DNA from: Agelaius tricolor | Lineage: Eukaryota; Chordata; Aves; Passeriformes; Icteridae | Direction of reading: 5' to 3' | DNA length: 64,000 nt | Assembly (NCBI GenBank): GCA_023055355.1 | Contig: JALJCS010000001.1 | Coordinates: forward strand, 82,376,881-82,440,880 | Shown: positions 50,841-61,730 of the stretch, piece by piece | Position numbering within the stretch: the first letter of the stretch is position 1 | Layout: each line of letters opens with the position of its first letter | The notes under the pieces: model-generated | Seen by the model: the letters and a program-made list of their open reading frames with translations, nothing else | Database searches by the model: none | Told to the model about the DNA's origin: nothing | Translations under genes and position numbers: made by a program

Positions 50841-50846
50841 TTTATT
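50841..50846 (-). terminator. LTR poly(A) signal
   Basis: Minus-strand AATAAA downstream of the TATA-like box and upstream of U5, as expected for a retroviral LTR. Confidence 0.6.
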
Positions 50847-50891
50847 GGGTCCCAGGGGAACCAACAGCCGAAGAGGGAGCGGTTGCAACAG

Positions 50892-50899
50892 CTTATAAA
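50892..50899 (-). promoter_or_regulatory. LTR TATA-like box
   Basis: Minus-strand TTTATAAG, about 50 bases upstream of the LTR poly(A) signal, which is the usual spacing across a short R region. Confidence 0.5.
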
Positions 50900-51049
50900 G
50901 AGGGAGGGACACAGGGGAGGAGTCAGTCCTTGGATGAATAGAGTTTCAGAGGGGAGTGGGATACAAAAGATTGATATAGGGAGAACACCAATGGGGATAA
51001 CTTGAGGGTGGAGCCCTGGCCCCTGAGCCAATCACTCGACGCTCTGGCT

Positions 51050-51074
51050 GGAAGTTTCTAGAGCGTTCTAGAGA
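51050..51074. promoter_or_regulatory. Heat-shock-element-like array in LTR U3
   Basis: Five consecutive pentamers GGAAG TTTCT AGAGC GTTCT AGAGA alternate in the nGAAn/nTTCn pattern bound by HSF trimers. Three units match the core exactly and two read GAG for GAA. It lies about 190 bases upstream of the inferred LTR start of transcription. An inverted CCAAT box is 18 bases away (51,028-51,032). Binding is inferred from motif only. Confidence 0.45.
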
Positions 51075-51303
51075 GAAGGGTGGGAGTGCCGAGTGACGGA
51101 CAGGGCACTGGGGAAGGATTTGAGAAAGAATACATTAGTCTCCAGGGCAACTGGGGAAGAGTTGGGATAACTGGCAGCATAAAGGAGGGAAGGGAGAACC
51201 AGGGCAGAACCATTACGTGATGGGGGGAACAGAACAGTCCAACTTATACAGACACAACACAACAGGAATTCTTTCTTCATTTGCAATTTTGAACTGACTG
51301 ACA

Positions 51304-51490
51304 CTTTACTGTGCAGGTATCCATGCACTGGAACAGATTGCCCAGAGAAGTAGTGGAATCTCCCTCCCCCACTGACACATTCAAGAACTGTCTGCACCTA
51401 TTCCTGTGCAAGGATAATCCTGCTGGACCAGGAATCCCAGGTACCCACTGTGATCCCTTTCACCCTTACCTTTTCTGACATTTTGCTGAA
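51304..51490 (+). mobile_element. CR1 LINE 3' fragment
   Basis: Contains the CR1 3'-end phrases TTTACTGTG, CACTGGAACAGATTGCCCAG and AGTAGTGGAATCTCC, and ends with a diverged GATCCCTTTCACCCTTACC. It abuts the LTR on its right-hand side. The order and spacing match the plus-strand CR1 tail. Confidence 0.8.
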
Positions 51491-54400
51491 AATGAGGTGA
51501 AAGTGACCACTTGGGGGATGAGGTGTGGGCAGCTTGGAGAAGGCATGTATGCTGAAGGAGGAAACTGTGCAGACACTAAAAAGGAGGGTCATCTGGGGCA
51601 GAAAAGCCCACTGCTAAAAAGCCTTTCAAAAATTAGACTTCCTCTCCTCTGGGAATGTTTGTCTGCACTTTTCTCAGCAGGTTGCTGCTTCTTTTTTGTC
51701 CATCACCTCCCTCTCAGGGGCCACAAATCTGTATTTTGGCCCTTCTTCCATGTCTCAGCCCCATAAGTGTCTTCTTAATAACCTGTTTGGTCACCCTTAT
51801 TCTTTCCAGCTGGCTTCACATACTTAGTGAGCAAAATCTGGCTGGGGAAGGAACAGGACAAAATCCTAAATGGAAAATTAATTATGAAGTCAGTAAGCAG
51901 GACCACAGACAGTCAGATAAGAGATTTGAAGTCTAGAATGGTGTAGGTGAGTATGATGCTTAGTAAATTAGCAGCAGTGTTTCCATCATGTTTGATTGCC
52001 AGAACAACTGTGGTAATTGTAACTGTAAGCAGGAACCCATCCTCAAATAAACTAAGAGCTGTTGGCTAAGAGTTGCAGCATTTTCCATGTGTTTTGTTTT
52101 CCCATAAGGTTAAAGTTAATAACTAAGCATACCACCTAGGAGTATGCTAATTTTCTTCCATTGTGAAAAGTAGTGTTGCAAGCCCTTACTTTGTTGGCAT
52201 TATGGGTTTAGGGAAATAAACCTTCAGTCAGCTTTGTTGTATGGTCAGTTACCTAAATCAACATGCCCATTTCTAACATTTTCTACTATAAAGATTTCTC
52301 CAGGTATCTTTTTATTAAAAACATGATAGTAAGTTGTTGTGTTATGTAGCCAGTGAAAAATCTGGTTTTGGTAAATATTCATCTCGAGGTTAATTTTTGT
52401 TTGAACAAGAGTAACTTTACATACTCACATTGCTTATAAGAAATTTGGGAGATAGCAGGTTAAAAAATTCATATGGAGAAAGTTGCATATGCCTTATTCC
52501 CACTTACAAAAAAAACCTGGAGCTATTTTAATGTTTTGGCATATGGAGTTATTGTAGCTCACTGAAAAAAACCCCAACCACTCAGCCCTGTGTTAGATAC
52601 CAGATCTCTTTTACTATTACGTAATGCAGGGAAATATATATACAGAGTACAGTTATTTTAAATACAAAGTTTAGCCAGAATTATTGTAGCTTATATGGGA
52701 ATGGAAAGTCTGAGAAGTTTTACAAGTTTCAAAGTGCTGTGGCTGATGCAAAAGTTCCATTTATTGTGGGCCTATTTGCAGCTGGGAGTTCTGCAGGAAC
52801 TGGAAGAGACAGAAAACAGTGAAAATGCAGACTGAGTATGTAAAAATACAGGCAAACTCTTTGTGCTCTTCCGTGGCACTGATATGTAAGGCTAATAACA
52901 GCAACTTCACTCCATTCTTTTCCTGTCCTTAACTAAGAACAGATCCAGATGTTGCAAGAACGTCACGGCAAGGAAGCAGGAAAAGGAAGGGTGAGTTTGG
53001 ACTGAGGGTGTGCTGGGTCAAACTGCTGAGTTCCATGGGGAGATATTGACTTGGGCTCAGGTGGGCTGGTGGATGTTTGCTCATTTTGCCAGGGTTTGGG
53101 CCATTTGTGCTGGTTGTGCTGGACTGTGATGATATCATGGCACACCTGGCACTGTGGAGCCTGTGTTGTTTCTGGTCCATACCAGAAACATCATCTTTGT
53201 AAATCTGAAGCAGTTCTGCATTTTGAATGCAGATGGTAACATGAAAATCATGTACTCAAGAGCTGATATTATAACACTTCACATTGTCCCAAGATGTTTC
53301 ATGCCAGAGGTGAATATCTTTACACATAGAGTGGGCGCCAACATATGGCAGGTACCAGTGTGTTGGGAACTGTGCCCTTGACACTGTTCAAGTGTTCACA
53401 AAAACAGCAGCAGGAGCTGAAATCTTCTATCACCCTTCTTTTGCTCTATACATTTTTCAAATGTGTATCTCCCATGGTCCAGAAGTTGGATTATTTGCTA
53501 CAATCCATGGTCCCCTGTCAGCCCTCACTTCTTAAAGATCATCTCTCAATTCTGTCACAAAATTGATTCAGCTATGGCTAATTTAGGCCACCAAACAATT
53601 CTTTTGTAAGACAGCTGTAAGCCCTTTTGGGTCATATATTTTGTAATGATATTTCCTCTGTTTGTAAAAGGCTTGTTTTCAGACAATCTGTTTTCCCTAC
53701 TGATAACAGTGGCTCTGTTCTCGGTTAACCCATGGATGATATCAGTAAATTTTTGAAAGATCATATAGACGGGGAAATGAACGAGTAAAAAGCAAATAAA
53801 TGGAAGAAAATTAAAAACACAACAGCAGCTGTAGAGCAACACACAGCACCCAGTCTTGCATAAGCCTTGCATTGGCTTTTGTTCTTCTTGTAGATTTTAT
53901 AACTCATTATAAAAAAAATCTAGTGGAAAGTATTTTTATTTTAACTACAAAAGCCCAGTGGCTGAATTTTCTGCAGAGGAATAAGACTTTTCTCAAATGA
54001 CATCAGCAACCATTATTTGAAATTACTATCTTCCACTCTGTTCTCATTCTACACTGACTCATGAAAGTTTTTAAAAGAAATACTGTATATTTAGCTATTA
54101 GGTGTGCAAGTAAAATCAATTCCAGGAGTCTAAATGGAGACTCTTTTATGATATTTTTCCTTTCCCCAAGCTGTAGTCTCATTTGTTTTCTCCTTCCTGG
54201 TAATTTTCTTTTAATCCATAGTATCTTTTCCTTTTGTTTATTCTCTTTCCCTTTGTGCTTTCTTTTCCTTGGAAAGGTGTTTTGCTTTGTTTTGATTTTT
54301 ACAGGATATTACATTTCCTTTTTTCTGTTGGTTTCCCCCCCTCCTCTACATTATCTTGCCCTGTAATCACTTCCCTTTATGTTGCTATTAGTGATATAGC

Positions 54401-57400
54401 CTTGGCCATTTCTCTATAAGCTGGAGACAGCATGTCTCTATTAGGCATCAGCTACTCAGGTGCATGAGCTCTGATGCCATTTCATCATAATTCACCATGA
54501 TCTGATTAATGTATTCTGTGGTCACCAAAAGTAATTTTTGGTATTTAATTTGGCTCTACCTGAATGATTATTCATAGGAAACAGTAAAAAGAAGGCTTCA
54601 AATCTTACTTATTCACTTTTGACATCTTTTAAATAGTAGATGAGAGGGAGGCTCTTGTACTAAAAGATGTTAATCACCCTTCCCTGTTGGCTTCAGTGAG
54701 AAGTTGGTGTTGGACAGTGTAGCAGTGTCTGTGCTGGCCCGGGGAAGGAGCTGGCTGTGCTGCTGGATTGAGAGAAGGGTCTCTGGCACACCCTCTGCCT
54801 GTTCCTGTAGGAAGGTCTGTGTGTGGGCAGCCTGGTTTGGAGGGCTGTAGGGGTGGATGTGGCCAGGCTGTGCTGGCCAGGTCAAGGAAAGGCTTTGCAT
54901 GCCTTTGCTTTCTCAGAGAAGTGGAGACTGACAGTGACAATCTGCAGGGTCACAGCACATGGATACAAATCCTGCACACCCTGAGTGTCTCATATGGGAT
55001 ATGCACGAGGAAAAATGCCCTGGGCTTTACCTGCAAGAGTTGCATGCACATGTGACCTTTTCACAGCCAGGCTGATTCTCAGGAAGAGCACTTCTGAACT
55101 CACCCATTACTAGGACTACATCTACAGTCCCTCACCTGTGCAGCTCTTGTCTGTGTATTTTCAATGCAAAATTCTAACACCTGGAATACCATGAGTGCTC
55201 ATTCCAGCACTTGCCTTGCCAGCAATCTCTGAATTCCTTCAGCCACAACTCCTGAAACATTTCCTTGAAACACTTCATAGCTGGGATTTGTTCTCATGTC
55301 TCTTGTCAGGCCTCTGTGAATTGCTGTGCACCCACCTCCTCAACATGTATCTGGGATACACGTGGTAGGCACCAAGTAGCAGAGGATCAGATGCAGTAGC
55401 TTCCTTAGTGGTCTATTTCTCAGCGTAAGAAAGCCAAGTTATGTTACAAATACCAGTAAAAGGTAACTGCTCCTACTAAAGGCACTGCTCAGGAGAATGG
55501 TAAGCACATACTGAACACAAGGAAAGCTACCAAAAAAAGCAGGAAAAATGAATTAAATATTGAACTTGTGCTTGATTCATTTTTACTTTATTTGCATTCA
55601 AGAGAGGTAAACATTAATGAAACTGCTTATTTTTCTCACAGACTGAACCACTTATTTAGCAGAGAATGAACTAGCTAGTTTGAGAAGCTCAAGATCTTTT
55701 TATATGATTGTGCCCAAGAACCCTGTAAAACAGAGTTTCTTCTGAAAAAAGACAAGATATCTTCTATAGCCATGCCAGTTCAAGTCTAGCCTTATATTTT
55801 GTGATGGAAAGATTTTTTGTGGTGCTTTTCTGACATGTATCCAGTTTGAAATCAATGTATCATATAATTTAGTTTTGGCTAGTTTCCTGTATAAAGAAAA
55901 ACAACCTTATTGTCATTGTAACTGGTCTGCATTGACAAATAGTCCCAGAGCTGGAATATAATTTTCTGGCATCTAATGATTCATTCAGAAACTTCTCAAA
56001 TGAATAAAATTTCTTATTTTAGAAAACTTCTTCACTTAATGGAAATATGTGAATAGAACCAAATGCATGTTTCCTGATCTACATTTGTAAAAAGAGAAGT
56101 GAATTGTATATTTAAGGGAATCTGTCTGGAGGAAGATAGGATCTGTGACTTGAAAATGTCATTGAACACTGCCCAAAAGAAGGGGATATAGTAACCTACT
56201 ATTAACAAAAAGGTGATGATGAGTGTTGTCTGTTGCTTTCTCTTTATTGTTTTGACTTCTAGTCCTTGGTGTCCTTATGACTTGGTCCCATATGAACCAA
56301 AGTCCCTTTGTCTGCTTCCAGTATATCTGCATTTTCAGGTGTATAATTAAATGCAATATTGACCTTAGTGTGATTGCAAACACAGCAGACATTATGAGAA
56401 TCCCACCATTAAAATTTATCATAAAATATCTTATAAAATATATTTTAAATGTTATAATGTGTTCCCTCATAGTCTAGTTAAGCTCTACAGTTTTATGACA
56501 GATTTAGTGTAATTGCAGTTATTAAGTAGGAGCACAGTTAAATCATCCAAGAGTGAACCTTGACAGTTGTTGTAGATAAATGTCAAACTGAAGCAACAGA
56601 TGTGTTGCTCTTTGTTGATTATAATTACGATTTTTACAAATACAAAACTTTTATAGGTCTTCTTGTAAGCAGAAAAAGCATCAGGTCATTACTATTTGTC
56701 CATTACTAATTTGAGAATCATTATCTAGATAGCTGCCTTAATAATTCTCAGCAACCCATTTTGTCTCTACCTGCCAAAGCAACATTCCTTCCTAAAGACT
56801 TTGCAACCCTCAGAGACAGGTACCAGTGCTGTCAGTTACTTATGCTGTACCGTGGCTTAAACTTCAGCTTGTTCCAGACTTCAAGAAAATGCTTATATCA
56901 GCAGCTGAAATATTTTTTTTTGCTCTTGATTTCTTGCAAGGAAGTCTTCACTGCCGAATGGCAATCCCAGTGCAAGCAGTGGAAGCAGTTTGCTTTGTGT
57001 AGTTCTCCACAGTGCTCCATGGGAGCCGAGGTTCTCAGCACCTGGGACTGGGACATGCCATCAATTTGCAACTACAGTAAATTATGTTCTTTTATCTAAA
57101 TAATTATTTTTCCAGCCAATGTGTAGCAGCTAACTGACACCTTTTTATCCTACAGAGCTTTTCAAGTCTAGCTTCTGATGTGTACTGGGTCAGCCTCTAG
57201 AGCCTTTTTGCAACAACCAACTACTGCAGCAATTGTTAGTCCTTGAAATATTAGAAAAGATCAGAAAATCAAAAAAGCCAGACATGGATAGAGTTAAACT
57301 AACAAGCAATAAAATGTGTAACAATAAAACATTTCATAAGCACATTAGCAGCAAGCAAAAAGTGGGAAGGACACAATGGGCCCACTATTTAAGGGGACAA

Positions 57401-60400
57401 GAACGACAGTTGCAAAGAGGCAAAAATATTTAATGCTGTTTTGCTTCAGTTGGATAACATGATCCTCATTTGCACTCAAAGGGTAAGAATTCAAGCCAGA
57501 ATAAAGAAAAACAAGTAAGAAAGTACCAAGATAAGCTGTTTGCTTTGGGCCTGATGAAATCACAGGGAGCTGCTTGAGGCCATTTTGTACAACACAGATG
57601 AGGTTACAGAAAACTTAAAAAGAGCAAACAGCTGAAATTTCACTTATCTAGCTTTAGACATACAGAGTGGATATCTATGTCTGAATAGTTAATAGAAATA
57701 AATTGGCATCTTGATGGTGAGCTTCTTTTGGCCTTTTATAGACACTGGTTTAAGGATTTTATGAATAGTGTCCTAGCCCCCACTGACTTGACTAAAACTT
57801 CTCTGATTTGGGTGCATGATTTCTTTAAAAATGGTACTTTAACAGTAGTTATCAATTTCTTGCTATTAAACTGAAAGGATGTATGAGGAGGATGTCACAA
57901 AAAAATCTGTCCCGTATCTGGTAGATTTTTTTGGTGCCTGCATTATTAATGGGACGATGTAGACCAGGGAGCTGGTTACCACTCTGTTAAGGTGACTGTA
58001 ACAGAAATAGCTCTGTACATATCAAACTGATCCCTACAAACTTGAGAACAAGCCTGGGAAAACATGGATGAAAGTCATTGAAGACCAGTGCAAAATGCTT
58101 TACCAGGGTCAAGTAGTGGAGTACACAAATATGACATAGGGACCACCAACAACCTGCAGTTGTGGAAATAACATAGCAAAGCAGACCAAAACCCCAACAG
58201 GTATCACTTAATGAACAAACAGGACTGCATCATCTAAAACAAGCAAAATGGTGCTTCTGATAGATTTAGCACTGATGTAATTTCACAGTTTCCCAGGCTG
58301 AGACAGCAAACAGAAAATGTTTCCCTGTGTGGGTGTGAGGAGTAATTGGTATGAGACAGGTTTGGCAGAGCAATTTGGGCACCTCCATCCTGCAGCATTC
58401 ACCACATGGGATGAAAATTGTCATAAATATGGCAGCTAGTGTATTGTAACTCCTACTCATCCCATCTCAGAACTCATACTTACATGGCCCAGAAGACAAA
58501 TAGAGCTTCAAGAAGCACTTTGCTGACCTATTGGATTCTCTGGCAGACTACAGGTAGCCTGGCCTTGATTTTAGGGGTTTATTTGGAGTGGGGTGGTTTT
58601 TACTGTTTCTTTAGACCCTGTATAAGAACACACTGATGTCACATAAAGATGCAGGGACTGGTTCATGTCTTCTGTTCTGGAGGAAGGGAGGGAAACCTTC
58701 CCCTTTCCCCTTTTATGGGAAGATTTCATCCACCAAAATTCTACTGAGCAATTGCATTAAAATGTAAATAATATTCTAGTTCATTTTACTTCTCTGTGAT
58801 CATCTGGTTATTTTCTAGGGCTGAACATTTGATCTTAGAGTCCCCATTAGTCTTAAAATTATGATAATTTTGAATAACGATATTTTTTTATCAACCTTCT
58901 AATTCCCAAGTCAGAAATGAAGCTGCTGAGTAATCAATAGTCTTGTTCAGTAGATACAACTGTCTTTGCAAGGTAATGTCCAGGTCCTGCTATAATGAAG
59001 GCAATGACAAGTTTCTATTCACTTCACAAGGAATAATATTGAACCCTGAATTAAAGAAGTCCACCTGAAGCAGGGTTTGTAGGGAGAAGTAATAACATTT
59101 TTAGACTGGTCAGAAAACCAGAGAAATTTTGTGACCTCTTTAGATCTGGAAAAGATGTGCCAAGCTTCATTTTAGGAACTATTGTTCATGTTGATAAGCT
59201 TTGTTTGTTTGTTTGTTTTATTCTATTAAATGCTTTAAGACAAAAAGAGTGACAGGCATCAGGAAAAGGAAGGATAGACTAGTAAATGTTATAAAGAATT
59301 GGAGTTCAGGATTATATTTTTCTCTGCTTTGTATTCAGCTAATTTAATTCTTCAGATTGTGTTTACAGTTTCTTGACACTACTATAGCAGTTTTCATTTT
59401 TACTTTCCTCAGGACTATTGGTTAAGTGACACTAGGACATAAATGTTTGGATGTGAGGTTAGAATCCTTTTATTTGCTGCTACAAGGGCTGAGGCGCCAC
59501 CACTCAGTTTCTGAAATTAGATGTTTAATTCAGAATATTCTTCCACCTAAAATTAGTCAGAGTTTCACAGTGGAAGAAAATCATTATTGCTGTCATTGTT
59601 TTTCATAGTTATAAACTTTATAGTGGTAAATCTTTGGATCACACAGCACAGACTAATAGGACACTTCATTTATTACTTTGTGACTGAATAAGTCTCTCTA
59701 AATGAGAATTAAAAAAAAATATTTAGGATGGAAACTACTTTACACTAAGGTTTTCAGTGTGTCTCTAAGATATTCTTTGCAGTTGCTGTATATGTTAGAT
59801 ACTTTAGCTCACCACAGTTGAAAACCTGGCCTCTTTAATTTTTGTTTTATTGTGTTACTGAATCAATCTCTTGGAAGATGTCAGTGATCACTTTGATATT
59901 TTTAAAAGATTTTCAGTGTTGTCTATTTTAAGATTTCCTGAGAATGAAGATTGACTAGAATGAGGCAGCCATGTGATGGACAAGATCTTATATGTGATGA
60001 GGATTACACCAATGTGTATTTTAATATCATTATTCATAACTGGCCAGAAGTGAAAATTCTCCTGTGGTAAGAATAAAATCTTTCAGCTATTTTAAAAATG
60101 TGACTCAGACTGCAAGTCTTTTATGTGATTTAGCCAAACATAGTTACATTGCTCATAGCTGGGAATCCAATGTGTATGGGACACATTCCTTGCCATGGAA
60201 ATTGCTGATCCCATGGTTGACAGCTGTAATGTGCAGAGCACATTAGCTAGTAAAATAGCAGCAGAAGTTAGTGATAAAGTTTCATTTATATATCCCTAAA
60301 TGAATATATCCCTAAATAAGCAAACATAAAGCATTGTATTAAGCAATAGCTGATAACTCAGATTAACCAAGAGAGCCTGTGCCTCTGTGCAATGCAAACC

Positions 60401-61106
60401 TGCCCTGGCCTCATGGTTTGGAGATTTGCCACAGGATTATTAAGCAGGATAAGAACTGTGAAGAGTCCTGTGAGCAAGAAGATGCTCTGTGCATGCATTT
60501 CAGAAACCTTCAGCTCAACATGGTGCTGAATGCAATAAAAAAGTTTATGGAATGATGCACCAAAATGGCAAAGTCCCCCACATCAACTCTGTTGGGGAGG
60601 GAGGTGCTACAAGCAGGGAGAACTCAGGGAGGATCTGTGAACAAGGTGATAAATCCCAGCTCAGAAAAGAGATATAAATGAGCAGCAGAATGTGGGAGTT
60701 CAGGGAATCAGCACAGCACCCACACCATGAGCATTTCAAGGCACTTTGCCATCTGACACAGCTCAGTGTTTTGGATGCAGGTTGTGATCTGCAAGGAGCC
60801 CACTGCAGGGATGGAAAGGATGAGTGTGAGTCAGGCTGCTTACTGGGCTGCCTTCCTGAAAACTGAGATTCAGCTGAACAAGTCACTGTGTCTCCCCAGT
60901 AGGACATGGATTATCTCCCTAGTGAAAGTTGGTTTTGCTGGCCTGTAGTTCAGTTTGAAAATGAGGCCCATATCAAGAATATAAGATGTTTTAAGGAACA
61001 GGAAAAGGTTATCTGGCATCAAAGGCATCACTTTTTCAGTCTATCTTTTTTTTAAGTCTATCAGAACTTTTTCACTGTGCTTCATAATCTTTTACTCCTC
61101 TATGAA
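51491..61106. other. Gene desert upstream of SOX11 (part 3)
   Basis: About 9.6 kb of AT-rich DNA with no gene I can support. GC-richer patches near 53,000-53,170 and 54,660-54,920 have short open frames without known domains. A (TTTG)n run lies near 59,200-59,218. A repeated TATATCCCTAAAT phrase lies near 60,288-60,317. No recent transposon is evident. Confidence 0.55.
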
Positions 61107-61730
61107 AATCACAGAATCACGGAATCACAGAATAAGCTGAATTGGAAGGGACCCACAAGGATCATCAAGTCCAGCTCCAGTCGCTGCACAGCGCCATCCC
61201 CAGGAGTCACACCATGTACTGAGAGCATTGTCCAAATGCCTCTTGAGCTCTGCCAGGCTTGGTGCTGTGACCACTTCCCCGTTCCAATGCCCAAACACCC
61301 TCTGGGTGAAGAACCTTTTCCTAATATCCAACCTAAACCTCCCCTGACACAACTTTAGGCCATTCCCTTGGGTCCTGTCACTGGTGCCCACAGGGAAGAG
61401 ATCAGTGCCTGCCCCTCCTCTTCCCCTCACATAGAAATTGTAACTGCAGCGAGGTCTCCCCTCAGTCTCCTCCAGGCTGAACAGACCAAGTGAACTCTGC
61501 TGCTCCTCACATGGTTTTCCCTATATAACTTCACCATCTTCATTGCACAATTTGAGATGCTCTCCAACAGCTCAATGTCCTTCTTGTACCGTGGCACCCA
61601 GAGCTGCCCCAGCTCAGAGCAGAGCAGGACAATCCCCTCCCTTGCCCAGCTGGCCATGCTGTCCCTGATGCCCCCAGGACAGGGATGGCCCTCCTGGCTG
61701 CCAGGGCACTGCTGACTCATACTGAAGAGA
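61107..61730 (-). mobile_element. CR1 LINE 3' fragment, minus orientation
   Basis: The plus strand shows the reverse complement of an avian CR1 tail. ATCACAGAATCACGGAATCA near 61,109 is the terminal 8-bp repeat, followed by TTGGAAGGGACCCACAAGG and ATCATCAAGTCCAGCTCC. Further in, the minus strand encodes the CR1-type segment beginning MSQQCPGSQEGHP near 61,720. The copy is truncated at about 61,730. It appears less diverged than the CR1 at 46.3 kb and is the opposite way round. Confidence 0.92.

Larger units (their letters stand above)
50611..51264 (-). mobile_element. ERV LTR (class II-like, tRNA-Lys primed), minus orientation
   Basis: Read on the minus strand, this 654-bp segment has LTR organisation. 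It starts TGTTGTGTTGTG at 51,264 and ends ...CTTCA at 50,611. It has a TATA-like TTTATAAG (50,892-50,899) and an AATAAA signal (50,841-50,846) about 50 bases further on, which places R at roughly 50,865-50,820 and leaves a U5 of about 210 bases. Four bases after the terminal CA comes a primer-binding site for tRNA-Lys, as used by many betaretrovirus-like elements. No gag, pol or env sequence follows; a complete tRNA copy is there instead. I found no clear target-site duplication. The left end at 51,264 is the best TG start, but neighbouring choices within about 15 bases cannot be excluded. Confidence 0.75.

Noticed and set aside
54670..55055. GC-richer patch with open frames on both strands
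   Set aside because: Short frames, no splice-site context or domain, and no match to a family I know.
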